The notes beneath the pieces are model-generated. The model searched no databases and was not told where the DNA came from. It was given only the letters and a program-made list of their open reading frames with translations. A stretch of 55,792 nt of DNA, taken from Streptomyces sp. SolWspMP-5a-2 (GTDB lineage: Bacteria; Actinomycetota; Actinomycetes; Streptomycetales; Streptomycetaceae). The stretch is from assembly GCF_900091845.1 (NCBI RefSeq), contig NZ_FMCI01000087.1:1-55792 (forward strand). Direction: 5' to 3'. Below are positions 46,948 to 55,792 of this stretch, in pieces; position 1 is the first letter of the stretch; each line of letters begins with the position of its first letter. Both the position numbers and the translations under genes were made by a program.

Positions 46948-48012
46948 TCAGGCGTTGCTGGCCGCCACCCAGCGGTCGAGGACCCGCCCGGCCGCGCCGG
47001 AGTCGATCGACTCGGCCGCCTTCGCCATCCCGGCGGCGATCCGCTCGACGAGCGTGCCCGAGCCCCGTTCCAGGGCCACCAGCGCGGCCGCCGAGTTCAG
47101 CAGGACGGCGTCGCGCACCGGGCCGCCCTCGCCGTCCAGGAGCCTGCGGGCGACCTCCGCGTTGTACGACGGGTCGCCGCCGCGCAGCGCCTCCACCGGT
47201 ACCAGGTCGAGGCCGACGTCGCGCGGGTCGAAGCGCTCCTCGGCGACCTGGCCGTCGGCGACGGTCCAGACCCGGGAGGTGGCCGTCGTGGTCAGCTCGT
47301 CGAGGCCGTCGTCGCCCCGGAAGACCAGCGAGGAGTTGCCCCGGGCGGCGAAGACACCGGCCACGATCGGCGCCATCCGCGGATCGGCCACACCGACCGC
47401 CTGCGCCCCCACCCGGGCCGGGTTGGTGAGCGGGCCGAGCGCGTTGAAGACGGTGCGGATGCCCAACTGGCCGCGGGCGGCGCCCGCGTGCCGCAGCGCC
47501 GGGTGGAACTTCACCGCGAAGCAGAAGGTGATCCCGGCCTCCATGGCGACCTCGGGCACCCGCTTCAGCGGCAGGTCCAGGTTGACGCCGAGCTTCTCCA
47601 GGACGTCGGACGCCCCCGACGCGGAGGAGGCGGCCCGGTTGCCGTGCTTGACGACCCGCGCGCCGGTACCGGCCACCACGATCGACGACATGGTGGAGAT
47701 GTTCACCGTCTTCGCGCCGTCGCCGCCGGTGCCGACGATGTCCACGCAGGGACCGGGCACCTCGATCACGTTGGCGTGCGCGTACATCGTGCGGACCAGC
47801 CCGTCGATCTCCTGGACGGTCTCGCCCTTGGCGCGCAGCGCCACCACGAACCCGGCGATCTGCGCGTCGGTCGCCTCACCGCGCATGATCAGGTCCATCG
47901 CCCAGGCGGTGTCGTCCGCGCTCAGGTCCTGCCCGGCGAGCAGGCCGTTCAGCAGGACGGGCCAGGAACGGGCCGCCGCGGTGTCGCCTCCGGCGGGGGT
48001 CACAGCGCTCAT
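46948..48012 (-). CDS. trpD: Anthranilate phosphoribosyltransferase
   Basis: TrpD transfers a phosphoribosyl group to anthranilate, the second step of tryptophan synthesis. The 354-residue protein has the anthranilate/PRPP motifs [50 protein letters not shown] and LGPLTNPA. The ATG at 48012 has AGGAGC at 48023-48018 and a TAGGGT -10 at 48075-48070. It stands apart from trpEG. The lack of a Trp leader here suggests separate control from trpEG. Confidence 0.97.
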   Translation of the reverse strand: MSAVTPAGGDTAAARSWPVLLNGLLAGQDLSADDTAWAMDLIMRGEATDAQIAGFVVALRAKGETVQEIDGLVRTMYAHANVIEVPGPCVDIVGTGGDGAKTVNISTMSSIVVAGTGARVVKHGNRAASSASGASDVLEKLGVNLDLPLKRVPEVAMEAGITFCFAVKFHPALRHAGAARGQLGIRTVFNALGPLTNPARVGAQAVGVADPRMAPIVAGVFAARGNSSLVFRGDDGLDELTTTATSRVWTVADGQVAEERFDPRDVGLDLVPVEALRGGDPSYNAEVARRLLDGEGGPVRDAVLLNSAAALVALERGSGTLVERIAAGMAKAAESIDSGAAGRVLDRWVAASNA

Positions 48013-48069
48013 CAGGCCGCTCCTGGGGTGTCGTGGAAGGGTCGGGGAAGGGGATTCGTCCCGCTCCCC

Positions 48070-48075
48070 ACCCTA
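48070..48075 (-). promoter_or_regulatory. -10 element of trpD
   Basis: Minus-strand TAGGGT lies about 58 bases before the trpD ATG, next to the qcrB terminator. No -35 of quality was recognised. Confidence 0.5.
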
Positions 48076-48093
48076 TCCAGCCCGGGGCACGTG

Positions 48094-48130
48094 GAAGGGC
48101 CCCCGTCCGGAGACCGGACGGGGGCCCTTC
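48094..48130. terminator. Strong bidirectional terminator after qcrB
   Basis: A perfect 17-bp stem pairs 48094-48110 with 48114-48130 around the loop AGA. It ends the minus-strand ctaE-qcrCAB operon, whose last gene stops at 48155. Confidence 0.92.
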
Positions 48131-48154
48131 GACCGTCGTGTGGCGACGCGGTGA

Positions 48155-49789
48155 TCAGTGGTGGCCGTGGCCGCTGGTGATCTCCTTGTACTCCTCGACC
48201 GTCGGCTTCGGGATCTGCGACTCCGCGCCGTAGTACGACTCGCTGAGCTTGGCGCGCAGCTTCTCGGAGCCCTTCACCTTGCGCTCGACGCCGTTCTCGT
48301 CGACGGTGCCGCCGATCTCGACCGGGCGGTACTGCTCGTGCGCGGTGAGCGTGTGCAGCGCGTCCTGGCTGAGCGGCTCGTGGACCTCGATGAACTCGCC
48401 GTGCGGCAGCCGCTTGATGGTGCCGGTCTCCCGACCGTGCAGCACCTTCTCGCGGTCCCGGCGCTGGAGGCCGAGGCAGATCCGCTTGGTGGCGATGAAG
48501 ACGAGGACCGGCACGACGAAGAAGCCGACGCGCACGAACCAGGTGATCGCGTTGATCGACAGGTGGAAGTGGGTGGCCCAGAGGTCGTTCCCACCACCGA
48601 CGAGCAGCACGAAGTACCAGGAGATCCAGGCGACGCCGAACGCGGTGCGGGTCGGGGCGTTGCGCGGGCGGTCCAGGATGTGGTGCTCGCGCTTGTCACC
48701 GGTGACCCAGGACTCGATGAACGGGTAGACCGCGATCGAGACCAGCACCAGCGGGAAGATGACCAGCGGGATGAACACGCCCAGGACGAGCGTGTGGCCC
48801 CAGAGGTTGATCTCCCAGCCCGGCATCACACGGATCAGGCCTTCGGAGAAGCCCATGTACCAGTCGGGCTGCGCGCCCGTGGAGACCTGGTCGGGCCGGT
48901 ACGGGCCGAGGGCCCAGATCGGGTTGATCGAGGCGATCGCCGCGACGACCGCGATGACGCCGAAGACCAGGAAGAAGAAGCCGCCCGCCTTCGCCATGTA
49001 CACGGGCAGCAGGGGCATGCCGACGACGTTGTTGTTCGTCTTTCCGGGGCCCGCGAACTGCGTGTGCTTGTGGTAGAAGACCAGGATCAGGTGGCCGACC
49101 ACCAGGCCGAGCATGATGCCGGGCAGCAGCAGGATGTGGATCGAGTAGAAGCGGGCCACGAAGTCGCCGCCCGGGAACTCGCCGCCGAAGAGGAAGAACG
49201 ACAGGTACGTGCCGACGATCGGCACGGACAGGATCGCGCCCTCCATGAAGCGGACACCGGTGCCGGAGAGCAGGTCGTCGGGGAGCGAGTAACCGGTGAA
49301 GCCGGTGAACATGCCCAGGACGAACAGCAGGAAGCCGAACAGCCAGTTGATCTCACGCGGCTTGCGGAACGCGCCCGTGAAGAAGACCCGCATCATGTGC
49401 ACGAACATGCCGGCCAGGAAGATCAGCGCGGCCCAGTGGTGGATCTGCCGGATGAGCAGGCCACCGCGCACCTCGAAGGAGATGTGCAGGGTCGAGCTGA
49501 ACGCCTCCGACATCAGCTGTCCCTGGAGCGGGACGTAGCTGCCGTGGTACTCCACCTCGTTCATCGACGGGTGGAAGAACAGCGTCAGGTACACACCCGT
49601 GAGGATGATGATGATGAAGCTGTAGAGGCAGACCTCGCCCAACATGAACGACCAGTGGTCGGGGAAGATCTTGCGCATGTTGCTCTTGGCGAGGGAGTAG
49701 ATCCCCAGCCTGCCGTCGGCCCAGTCGGCGACGCGCTCGCCGGCCGGCGCTTTGCCGCGCCGGGTCTCGGTGCTCTCGTTGGTGCTCAT
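48155..49789 (-). CDS. qcrB: Cytochrome bc1 complex cytochrome b subunit
   Basis: QcrB carries the quinol oxidation and reduction sites in the membrane. The 544-residue protein has about eight or nine helices, His ligands in SSTLHISFEVRGGLLIRQIHHWAA and FYSIHILLLPGIMLGLVVGHLILVFYHKH, and the quinol loop containing PDWYMGF. It has the long C-terminal extension of actinobacterial QcrB (ending SGHGHH). The ATG overlaps the qcrA stop by four bases. It is the last gene of the operon and is followed by a strong terminator. Confidence 0.97.
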   Translation of the reverse strand: MSTNESTETRRGKAPAGERVADWADGRLGIYSLAKSNMRKIFPDHWSFMLGEVCLYSFIIIILTGVYLTLFFHPSMNEVEYHGSYVPLQGQLMSEAFSSTLHISFEVRGGLLIRQIHHWAALIFLAGMFVHMMRVFFTGAFRKPREINWLFGFLLFVLGMFTGFTGYSLPDDLLSGTGVRFMEGAILSVPIVGTYLSFFLFGGEFPGGDFVARFYSIHILLLPGIMLGLVVGHLILVFYHKHTQFAGPGKTNNNVVGMPLLPVYMAKAGGFFFLVFGVIAVVAAIASINPIWALGPYRPDQVSTGAQPDWYMGFSEGLIRVMPGWEINLWGHTLVLGVFIPLVIFPLVLVSIAVYPFIESWVTGDKREHHILDRPRNAPTRTAFGVAWISWYFVLLVGGGNDLWATHFHLSINAITWFVRVGFFVVPVLVFIATKRICLGLQRRDREKVLHGRETGTIKRLPHGEFIEVHEPLSQDALHTLTAHEQYRPVEIGGTVDENGVERKVKGSEKLRAKLSESYYGAESQIPKPTVEEYKEITSGHGHH

Positions 49790-50844
49790 CCGCGCTCCCA
49801 GAATGCAGGACCGACGGGCTCTTCGAAGTCGCCGAGCGCCTCGAGGTAGCCCTCGTCGTTCACGCCGATGCGCAGCTGCGGCAGGGCGTGACCGGCGGGG
49901 CCGAAGATCACTCGGGCACCGTCGGAGAGGTCGAAGGTGGACTGGTGGCAGGGGCACAGCACGTGGTGCGTCTGCTGCTCGTACAGCGAGATCGGGCAGC
50001 CCACGTGGGTGCAGATCTTCGAGTACGCGACGATGCCCTCGTGCGACCACTGGAGCTCGCGCTTGTCCTTGATGTTGTCCGGCTGGATGCGGACGATCAT
50101 CAGGGCGGCCTTGGCGATCTCCTTCTGGAAGTCCTCGTCGTGCTCCTCCAGGCCCTCGGGCTTGGCGAAGGTCAGCGAGCCGACGGCGACGTCGGAGGCG
50201 CGCAGCGGCTCGTTGGTGTTCATGTTGACGAGCAGCTTGCCCTTGGACCACAGGGTGTGACGCAGCTTGGTGCCGGGCAGCGGGCCGAGGTCGCGCAGCA
50301 GCATGACGCCGGAGAGCGGGAACAGGGCCAGCGCGCCGAACATGGTGTTGCGGATCAGCTTGCGGCGGCCGAGCGCGGACTCCTTGGCGCCCTGCTTGAA
50401 GTCGGCCATGACCTTGGCCTTGACCTCGGGGGCCGCCTCGATCGGGTGCCGCTCGTCGGCGACCTCCACGTCGGACATCAGGGTGCGGGCCCAGTGGACC
50501 GCGCCCGCGCCGATCGCGAAGAGCGCCACCCCGAGGGTCAGGCCCAGCGCGAAGTTCAGCGCGTTGATGTGCCCGATCGGGAAGACGTAGACGGCCTGGT
50601 CGTGCGGGATCGCCACGTAGGAGGCGATGAAGCCGACCGTGGCGAGCATCGACAGCGTGAACAGGAGGGCGACGGCGCGCTCGGACCGCTTGGCGGCCTG
50701 CTCGTCGATGTCCTGGACACGGTGCTCGTGGGGCGGGAGACCGGGGTCCGCGAACGGGTCCGTGTCGTCGGCGACGGTCACCGCGCCGTGCGCGTGGTCC
50801 TGCTCTGCGGGCAGGTTCTCTTCTGGAATGTCTTGGCTACTCAT
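49786..50844 (-). CDS. qcrA: Rieske iron-sulfur subunit
   Basis: The 352-residue protein has three N-terminal membrane helices, as is typical of actinobacterial QcrA, and a C-terminal Rieske domain with the cluster ligands in CTHVGCP and CPCHQS. It passes electrons from quinol to the c-haems of QcrC. It overlaps qcrC by four bases and qcrB by four, so the operon is tightly coupled. No defect in the cluster motifs was seen. Confidence 0.97.
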   Translation of the reverse strand: MSSQDIPEENLPAEQDHAHGAVTVADDTDPFADPGLPPHEHRVQDIDEQAAKRSERAVALLFTLSMLATVGFIASYVAIPHDQAVYVFPIGHINALNFALGLTLGVALFAIGAGAVHWARTLMSDVEVADERHPIEAAPEVKAKVMADFKQGAKESALGRRKLIRNTMFGALALFPLSGVMLLRDLGPLPGTKLRHTLWSKGKLLVNMNTNEPLRASDVAVGSLTFAKPEGLEEHDEDFQKEIAKAALMIVRIQPDNIKDKRELQWSHEGIVAYSKICTHVGCPISLYEQQTHHVLCPCHQSTFDLSDGARVIFGPAGHALPQLRIGVNDEGYLEALGDFEEPVGPAFWERG

Positions 50845-51650
50845 GACTTCTTGGCCTTTGCGGTCCGAGCGGCGACCCAGACGGCGACCGCGATCAGGGC
50901 ACCCAGTCCGAAGATCCAGGCGAACAGACCCTCACTGACCGGCCCGAGGCCGCCCAGCTCCAGGCCGCCGGGGCTCTCGGTCTCTTCCCCGTTGACCGCG
51001 TTCAGGTACGCGATGATGTCCTTCTTGTTCTGCTCGGTGAGCGTGGTGTCGTTGAAGGACGGCATGTTCTGCGGGCCGGTCTGCATGGCCTCGTAGATGT
51101 GCTTCGGGCTGACGCCCTCCAGGCTCGGCGCGAACTTGCCGTGCGTCAGCGCGCCGCCCTTGCCGGTGAAGTTGTGGCACTGCGCGCAGTTGGTGCGGAA
51201 CAGCTCGCCGCCCTTGGCGATGTCGGCGCCCTCGGGGCCGTACTGGGCCTTGCCGGGGACGGCGGGACCCGCGCCGAGCGAGGAGATGTACGCGGCAAGC
51301 TGGTCGATCTCGGCCTGCGAGTAGATGACCTTCTTGCTGGGGATCTGCGCGCCGGGCTGCTGGGCCGGCATCCGGCCGGTGCCGACCTGGAAGTCGACGG
51401 CGGCGGCGCCCACACCCACGAGGCTCGGCCCGTCGGAGGTGCCCTGACCGCCGGTTCCGTGGCAGCTGGCGCAGCCCACGGCGTACAGCTTCTTGCCTTC
51501 GTCGATGGCGAGAGACTGGGAGGTTTCATCGGCCTGCGCCTTGCTCGCGGGCGCGAACGCGGCGTACAGCCCCCCGGTGGCCGCCAGCGCGAGGAGTAGG
51601 ACGACGACGGCCGCCAGCGGATGGCGTCGTCGTGCGGAGAGCTTTTTCAC
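50841..51650 (-). CDS. qcrC: Dihaem cytochrome c subunit
   Basis: The 269-residue protein has an N-terminal membrane helix, two CXXCH motifs (CASCHG and CAQCHN), distal Met ligands suggested by MPAQ and MPSF, and a C-terminal membrane helix. The two c-type haems let bc1 hand electrons directly to the oxidase, as in actinobacteria with no soluble cytochrome c. It overlaps qcrA by four bases and is about 80 bases after ctaE. Confidence 0.97.
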   Translation of the reverse strand: MKKLSARRRHPLAAVVVLLLALAATGGLYAAFAPASKAQADETSQSLAIDEGKKLYAVGCASCHGTGGQGTSDGPSLVGVGAAAVDFQVGTGRMPAQQPGAQIPSKKVIYSQAEIDQLAAYISSLGAGPAVPGKAQYGPEGADIAKGGELFRTNCAQCHNFTGKGGALTHGKFAPSLEGVSPKHIYEAMQTGPQNMPSFNDTTLTEQNKKDIIAYLNAVNGEETESPGGLELGGLGPVSEGLFAWIFGLGALIAVAVWVAARTAKAKKS

Positions 51651-51729
51651 GGATTACCCCGGTGTCAGGATCTTCTGCGTCGATGCTTCTGGAAAGTGCG
51701 CTTCGGCTGTGCGCGTGGAACGGGCCCGG

Positions 51730-52350
51730 CTACTTGATCATGTAGATCGTCGCGAAGAGGCCGATCCAGACGACATCGACGAAGTGCCAGTAATAGGACA
51801 CGACGATCGCCGCGGTCGCCTGCTCGTGGGTGAACCTCTTGGCCGCGTACGTCCTGCCCAGAACGAACAGGAAGGCGATCAGGCCGCCCGTCACGTGCAT
51901 GCCGTGGAAGCCGGTGGTCAGGTAGAAGACCGAGCCGTACGGGTCGGAGGAGAGCGAGAGGCCGTCCTCCTTCACCAGCTCGGTGTACTCGTAGATCTGA
52001 CCGCCGATGAAGATCGCACCCATGATGAAGGTGACGATGAACCATCCCCGGAGCTTCTTCACGTCCCCGCGCTCGGCGGCGAAGACGCCGAGCTGGCAGG
52101 TGAGGGAGGAGAGCACCAGGATCGTCGTGTTGGTCGCGGAGAACGGGAAGTTGAGATGGCTCGCCATCTCCTTCCAGTGATCCGGACCGGTCACCGATCG
52201 CAGGGTGAAGTACATCGCGAAGAGGGCCGCGAAGAACATCAGCTCGGAACTCAGCCAGATGATGGTTCCGACGCTGGTGAGGTTCGGCCGGTTGACCGAC
52301 GGGTGCGCGTGCCCGGTTTCTACTGTCGTTGCTGTCGCCACGACCGACAT
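51730..52350 (-). CDS. ctaE: Cytochrome c oxidase subunit III
   Basis: The 206-residue protein has five membrane helices and subunit III motifs: [29 protein letters not shown] and [18 protein letters not shown]. It opens the minus-strand operon ctaE-qcrC-qcrA-qcrB. The start codon at 52350 lies inside a 21-bp palindrome, with GATAAG about 13 bases upstream as a possible -10. The next gene upstream diverges. The catalytic subunits lie at 54397-55792. Confidence 0.96.
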   Translation of the reverse strand: MSVVATATTVETGHAHPSVNRPNLTSVGTIIWLSSELMFFAALFAMYFTLRSVTGPDHWKEMASHLNFPFSATNTTILVLSSLTCQLGVFAAERGDVKKLRGWFIVTFIMGAIFIGGQIYEYTELVKEDGLSLSSDPYGSVFYLTTGFHGMHVTGGLIAFLFVLGRTYAAKRFTHEQATAAIVVSYYWHFVDVVWIGLFATIYMIK

Positions 52351-52361
52351 TATGTCGGTCG
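52341..52361. promoter_or_regulatory. 21-bp palindrome across the ctaE start codon
   Basis: CGACCGACAT and its reverse complement are separated by a single T, a perfect 10-1-10 inverted repeat. It includes the ctaE ATG (52348-52350). It does not match the Rex consensus. It may be an operator for a respiratory regulator, or an RNA hairpin that hides the start codon. Confidence 0.7.
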
Positions 52362-52543
52362 CTTATCCCGCCCTCACTCCCGGGGGTGCCGTTCGGAGTG
52401 TCCGTACCCCGTGTACTGCCCGTATGGCCCATCCGGCGCCCTGTCGAAGCCGTGTTCCCACAGGTGTTGACGGGGTGTTCAAGGGAGTAGCATCCGGCGC
52501 ATCGCTCCTGTCCGTAAGACGACGACGTCCCGCCGGAGGAAGA

Positions 52544-52945
52544 ATGCAGCCGACCGCCACGGTGCTGGTCTACAGCGACGACTCCAACACCCGCGAACAG
52601 GTCCGCCTGGCCACCGGACGCAGGCCGGCCCCCGACGTCCCCGTGGTGGAGTTCCTGGAGTGCGCGACGCCCGCCGCCGTGCTGAAGGAGCTGGACCGCG
52701 GCGGCGTCGACGTGTGCGTCCTGGACGGTGAGGCCGCGCCGATGGGCGGCATGGGCCTGTGCCGCCAGATCAAGGACGAGATTTTCAACTGCCCGCCGTC
52801 CCTGGTGCTGATCGGGCGCCCGCAGGACGCCTGGCTGGCCACCTGGAGCCGCGCCGAGGCCGCCGTGACGCTTCCGGTGGACCCGGTGGAGTTCGCCACG
52901 GCGCTGGCCGCCCTGCTGCGCGAGAAGCGGTCCCTGAACGCCTGA
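52544..52945 (+). CDS. Degenerate receiver-domain protein
   Basis: The 133-residue protein is a single receiver-like domain: acidic pair D12-D13 (YSDDS) and D61 in VCVLDGEA, the usual phosphoacceptor site. However, G91 in LVLIGRP replaces the conserved Ser/Thr and L110 in TLPVDP the conserved Lys. The phosphorylation switch is therefore probably lost. The ATG at 52544 follows GGAGGAAG; TTGACG (52467-52472) and TAGCAT (52488-52493) may be its promoter, though the spacer is only 15 bp. It diverges from the ctaE operon. Confidence 0.85.
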   Translation: MQPTATVLVYSDDSNTREQVRLATGRRPAPDVPVVEFLECATPAAVLKELDRGGVDVCVLDGEAAPMGGMGLCRQIKDEIFNCPPSLVLIGRPQDAWLATWSRAEAAVTLPVDPVEFATALAALLREKRSLNA

Positions 52946-52956
52946 GACGGCCGCCG

Positions 52957-52988
52957 GACGGCCCGCGGTCGGGTGACCGCGGGCCGTC
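52957..52988. terminator. Bidirectional terminator
   Basis: GACGGCCCGCGGTC (52957-52970) and its complement (52975-52988) form a perfect 14-bp stem with loop GGGT. It lies between the convergent receiver and L,D-transpeptidase genes. Confidence 0.88.
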
Positions 52989-53001
52989 GTGCCGTCGGCG
53001 C

Positions 53002-54264
53002 TCACACGGCCGTCGGACGGAGCCTGGCCGCTTCCTCCGGCCGCGGGCCCTCCGGCCTGCCGCCCACCAGGGCGCTGCCGTCGCGCCATTCCTTCCAGTC
53101 GAGGTTCCAGTCGCCGTAGCCGTTGCCGAACGGCTCCATGTCGTCGCCGTACGAGTTGATGACCTTGACCACGTCGCCGTCCTGGACGTTCTCGAAGAAC
53201 CAGGCGGCGTTGCCGGTGCTCATGCCGGTGCAGCCGTGGCTGACGTTCGCGGAGCCCTGTGAGCCGACCGACCAGGGCGCGGCGTGCACGTACTCGCCGC
53301 TCCAGGTGACCCGGGTGGCGTAGTACACGGGCAGGTCGTAGCCGTCCGAGGAACCCGCGGAGATGCCGACCGTGGTGCCGCGCATCCGTACGAAGTACTC
53401 CTTGCCCAGCACGACCTTGACGCCGTTGCGGGTCTCGAAGCCGGGCTTGCCGGTGGTGACGGGGATCTCGTTGATCTCCTCGCCGTTGCGGTAGACCGTC
53501 ATCGAGTGCGCGGAGGCGTCGGTGACGGCGATGACCCGGTCGCCGGTGGTCAGCTTCAGCGGCTTGGTCCTCGCGCCCCACATCCGGTCGCTGATCTTCA
53601 CGCCGTCCAGTTCGCCGCGGGCCTGGATGGTGGCGTGGGCGGGCCAGTACTCCTTGGGCCTGAAGTGCAGTTCCTTGTCGTCGACCCAGTGCCAGGTGCC
53701 CTGGGTCGCGGGCACCGAGGTGACCCGCAACCCCCGTTCGACGATGGCCCGCTGGGCCTTGTCCTTGACCGGCTCGCTCAGCTCGGCGGTGACCGGCTGG
53801 CCGACGCCGTACTCACCGGCGTCGGGGCCGAACGTCACCGTCAGCCGCTTCTTGCTGGTCGGCTTGCTGGTGTCGAAGGTGAGGACCTTGCGGCCGGGCG
53901 CCCCGTCCTCGTTCTCGGTGCTCACGTGGACCGTGTAGCGGGCGTCGGAGGCCAGCGCGGAGGTGGAGTGCCAGCGACGGCCGTCGGCGCTGAGTTCGCC
54001 CGTCACGTAGCGGCCCATGGCATCGGTGGCGGTGACGTCGGTGATGTGGTTGTCCTCGCCCGACGCCGTCACCTCCAGGGGCTTGTCCGGGTCGACCTTC
54101 TTCAGGCCGCCCTTCGGCCCGTTGAAGGAGATCTGGGCCGACGCGTCGTACGGCTTGGAGGACAGCGGGTTGCCGCTGTCGCCGCACGCGGTGACGCCCG
54201 CACCGAGGGCGATCACCAGCAGCGTGCAGCTGACGACGGTGCGGGTGCGCGGAGAGTGGCTCAT
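53002..54264 (-). CDS. L,D-transpeptidase lipoprotein
   Basis: The 420-residue protein starts with a signal peptide and lipobox (LGAGVTACG), then two immunoglobulin-like domains (about residues 45-240), then the YkuD domain with MTVYRNGEEINEIPVTTGKPGFETRNG and the active site SHGCTGMS. These enzymes make 3-3 peptidoglycan cross-links, common in actinobacteria. The ATG at 54264 is six bases after TAGCGT, a possible leaderless start. It stands next to the cta operon but is separated by a stem-loop. Confidence 0.94.
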   Translation of the reverse strand: MSHSPRTRTVVSCTLLVIALGAGVTACGDSGNPLSSKPYDASAQISFNGPKGGLKKVDPDKPLEVTASGEDNHITDVTATDAMGRYVTGELSADGRRWHSTSALASDARYTVHVSTENEDGAPGRKVLTFDTSKPTSKKRLTVTFGPDAGEYGVGQPVTAELSEPVKDKAQRAIVERGLRVTSVPATQGTWHWVDDKELHFRPKEYWPAHATIQARGELDGVKISDRMWGARTKPLKLTTGDRVIAVTDASAHSMTVYRNGEEINEIPVTTGKPGFETRNGVKVVLGKEYFVRMRGTTVGISAGSSDGYDLPVYYATRVTWSGEYVHAAPWSVGSQGSANVSHGCTGMSTGNAAWFFENVQDGDVVKVINSYGDDMEPFGNGYGDWNLDWKEWRDGSALVGGRPEGPRPEEAARLRPTAV

Positions 54265-54344
54265 GGCCTCACGCTAAGGAGTCGCCCCCGCTCCGGCACG
54301 CCGGGTAACCCGGACGTGGTAGCGGCGGTGCGGCAAAAGCACGA

Positions 54345-54374
54345 GCCCGGACCCTCCTGGCGGAAGGTCCGGGC
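54345..54374 (-). terminator. Terminator after ctaF
   Basis: GCCCGGACC (54345-54353) pairs with GGTCCGGGC (54366-54374) around 12 bases. It lies just after the ctaF stop at 54397. Confidence 0.8.
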
Positions 54375-54396
54375 CCGGCGGCGGTGCCGCGCGTGC

Positions 54397-54795
54397 TTAC
54401 TGGGTGCGGTTCTCACCGCGGTAGTACTCGAAGACCCAGCCCCACAGGCCGATGAGGACCAGCGGCGCCGAGAAGTACAGCAACCACCAGCCGAGCGCCA
54501 CCCCGAGGAAGGCGAACGCGCCGCCGACCGCGAGGGAGAGCGGCTGCCAGCTGTGCGGGCTGAAGAACCCGACCTCGCCGGCGTCGTCCGCCACATCGGC
54601 TTCCTTGTCGTCCTGCGCGCCCGCGTCGACCCGCCGGGCGGTGAAGCCCAGGTAGAAGCCGACCATGATGCACAGGCCGAAGGCCAGGAAGAGGGCCGTG
54701 GTACCGGCCGGCTCCTTCGACCACACGCCATAGACGACCGCCATGGCGAGGACGAAGACGCTCAGCCACATGAACATCTTGCCCTGGATCTTCAC
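54397..54795 (-). CDS. ctaF: Cytochrome c oxidase subunit IV (actinobacterial)
   Basis: The 132-residue protein has four membrane helices and the actinobacterial subunit IV pattern [23 protein letters not shown], then an acidic loop near residues 55-75 and [25 protein letters not shown]. It overlaps the ctaD stop by four bases. It belongs to the aa3 oxidase of the bc1-aa3 supercomplex. A stem-loop ends the operon. Confidence 0.95.
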   Translation of the reverse strand: MKIQGKMFMWLSVFVLAMAVVYGVWSKEPAGTTALFLAFGLCIMVGFYLGFTARRVDAGAQDDKEADVADDAGEVGFFSPHSWQPLSLAVGGAFAFLGVALGWWLLYFSAPLVLIGLWGWVFEYYRGENRTQ

Positions 54796-55792
54796 TTGCC
54801 GGCCTCCTTGCCACCCGCGAGAGCCTTGTCACCGTGAGGCGCGTTCTGGAGCTGGTCCAGAGCGGCGATCTCCGGGTGGTGCAGGTCGAACGCCGGGGAT
54901 TCGCTGCGGATCCGCGGCAGGGTGAGGAAGTTGTGCCGCGGCGGCGGGCACGAGGTGGCCCACTCGAGGGAGCGGCCGTAGCCCCACGGGTCGTCGACCC
55001 CGACCGGCTTGCCGTACTTGGCCGTCTTCCACACGTTGTAGAGGAACGGCAGGATCGACAGGCCGAGCAGGAAGGAGCTGATCGTCGAGATCGTGTTCAG
55101 GGCGGTGAAGCCGTCGGCCGCGAGATAGTCCGCGTACCGGCGGGGCATGCCCTCGGCGCCCAGCCAGTGCTGGACCAGGAAGGTGCCGTGGAAGCCGATG
55201 AACAGCGTCCAGAAGGTGATCTTGCCGAGCCGCTCGTCGAGCATCTTGCCGGTGAACTTCGGCCACCAGAAGTGGAAGCCGGAGAACATCGCGAAGACGA
55301 CCGTCCCGAAGACCACGTAGTGGAAGTGCGCCACCACGAAGTAGGAGTCGGAGACGTGGAAGTCCATCGGGGGCGAGGCCAGGATGACGCCGGTCAGACC
55401 ACCGAAGGTGAAGGTGATCAGGAAGCCGGTGGCCCAGAGCATCGGTGTCTCGAAGCTCAGTGACCCCTTCCACATGGTGCCGATCCAGTTGAAGAACTTC
55501 ACACCGGTCGGTACCGCGATCAGGAAGGTCATGAAGGAGAAGAACGGCAGCAGCACACCGCCGGTGACGTACATGTGGTGCGCCCACACCGTCACGGAGA
55601 GGCCCGCGATGGCGATGGTCGCGCCGATCAGACCCATGTAGCCGAACATCGGCTTGCGGGAGAAGACCGGGATGACCTCACTGATGATGCCGAAGAACGG
55701 CAAGGCGATGATGTACACCTCTGGATGGCCGAAGAACCAGAAGAGATGTTGCCAGAGCAGTGCTCCGCCGTTCGCGGCATCGAAGACGTGCG
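54792..55792 (-). CDS. ctaD: Cytochrome c oxidase subunit I (5' end cut)
   Basis: Only about the last 333 residues are present; the coding region continues beyond the window edge. Visible helices carry the haem-copper motifs [46 protein letters not shown] and [17 protein letters not shown], so the active-site His residues and the Tyr-His pair are in place. It catalyses oxygen reduction and pumps protons. The stop overlaps the start of ctaF by four bases. It is the core of the aa3 oxidase. Confidence 0.97.
   Translation of the reverse strand, partial: HVFDAANGGALLWQHLFWFFGHPEVYIIALPFFGIISEVIPVFSRKPMFGYMGLIGATIAIAGLSVTVWAHHMYVTGGVLLPFFSFMTFLIAVPTGVKFFNWIGTMWKGSLSFETPMLWATGFLITFTFGGLTGVILASPPMDFHVSDSYFVVAHFHYVVFGTVVFAMFSGFHFWWPKFTGKMLDERLGKITFWTLFIGFHGTFLVQHWLGAEGMPRRYADYLAADGFTALNTISTISSFLLGLSILPFLYNVWKTAKYGKPVGVDDPWGYGRSLEWATSCPPPRHNFLTLPRIRSESPAFDLHHPEIAALDQLQNAPHGDKALAGGKEAGK

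Overview
The window is chromosomal DNA of a high-GC actinomycete, almost certainly a Streptomyces. The evidence is the extreme GC bias at third codon positions, the frequent GTG starts, and the gene order: metF, thiE, thiOSG, a PASTA kinase, bfr, a class II DAHP synthase, a trp leader with trpEG, glkA, an ArsA-like gene, fadD, a pimB-like gene, NlpC/P60 genes, trpD, and the qcr and cta genes. From memory, much of this order also matches M. tuberculosis (roughly Rv2172c to Rv2200c), so most of the window looks like conserved core chromosome rather than an island. No insertion sequence, phage gene, tRNA or rRNA was seen.

Layout. 1-6150: a 14-bp tandem repeat at the left edge, a DUF3040 protein, a methyltransferase, an HEPN-type protein, a TetR regulator, a DUF4126 membrane protein and a FAD oxidoreductase. 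6164-13835: a membrane protein with a Tyr/Gln-rich tail, metF, thiE, a CRISPR-like repeat array with no cas genes nearby, an Rv2175c-like DNA-binding protein, a ferredoxin-reductase-type flavoprotein, and a TPP riboswitch driving thiO-thiS-thiG. 13913-17619: a Ser/Thr kinase with PASTA repeats, endonuclease IV, and bfr and bfd facing each other with an iron box at bfd. 17775-21328: class II DAHP synthase, diverging from a Trp-attenuated fused anthranilate synthase.

21355-32156: a phosphofructokinase, a two-component pair, lipid acyltransferase and hydrolase genes, an EEP-family hydrolase, glucokinase with its DUF5304 neighbour, an ArsA-like ATPase, an SRPBCC protein and a metallophosphoesterase. 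32450-45020: acyl-CoA ligase, cholesterol oxidase, two glycosyltransferases, a zinc-peptidase-like lipoprotein, two tandem NlpC/P60 hydrolases, a NYN-domain protein, a zinc-ribbon protein, a rhomboid protease and a stand-alone AsnC ligand domain. 45040-55792: a PLP aminotransferase behind a SAM-IV riboswitch, trpD, the ctaE-qcrC-qcrA-qcrB respiratory operon, a degenerate receiver protein, an L,D-transpeptidase, and ctaF with a ctaD cut by the window edge.

The genes combine respiration (cytochrome bc1 and aa3 oxidase), aromatic amino acid synthesis (DAHP synthase, TrpEG, TrpD), thiamine and one-carbon or sulfur metabolism (thi genes, metF, the SAM-IV target) and cell-envelope work (kinase, PimB-like and GT87 transferases, P60, LDT). 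Several RNA or DNA control devices are visible: TPP and SAM-IV riboswitches, a Trp leader attenuator, an iron box, a 21-bp palindrome covering the ctaE start codon, and about 15 starts placed 6-8 nt after a -10-like hexamer, which suggests many leaderless mRNAs. The least expected feature is the 28-bp repeat with 61-bp spacing at 8909-9179, which has type I-E CRISPR dimensions.
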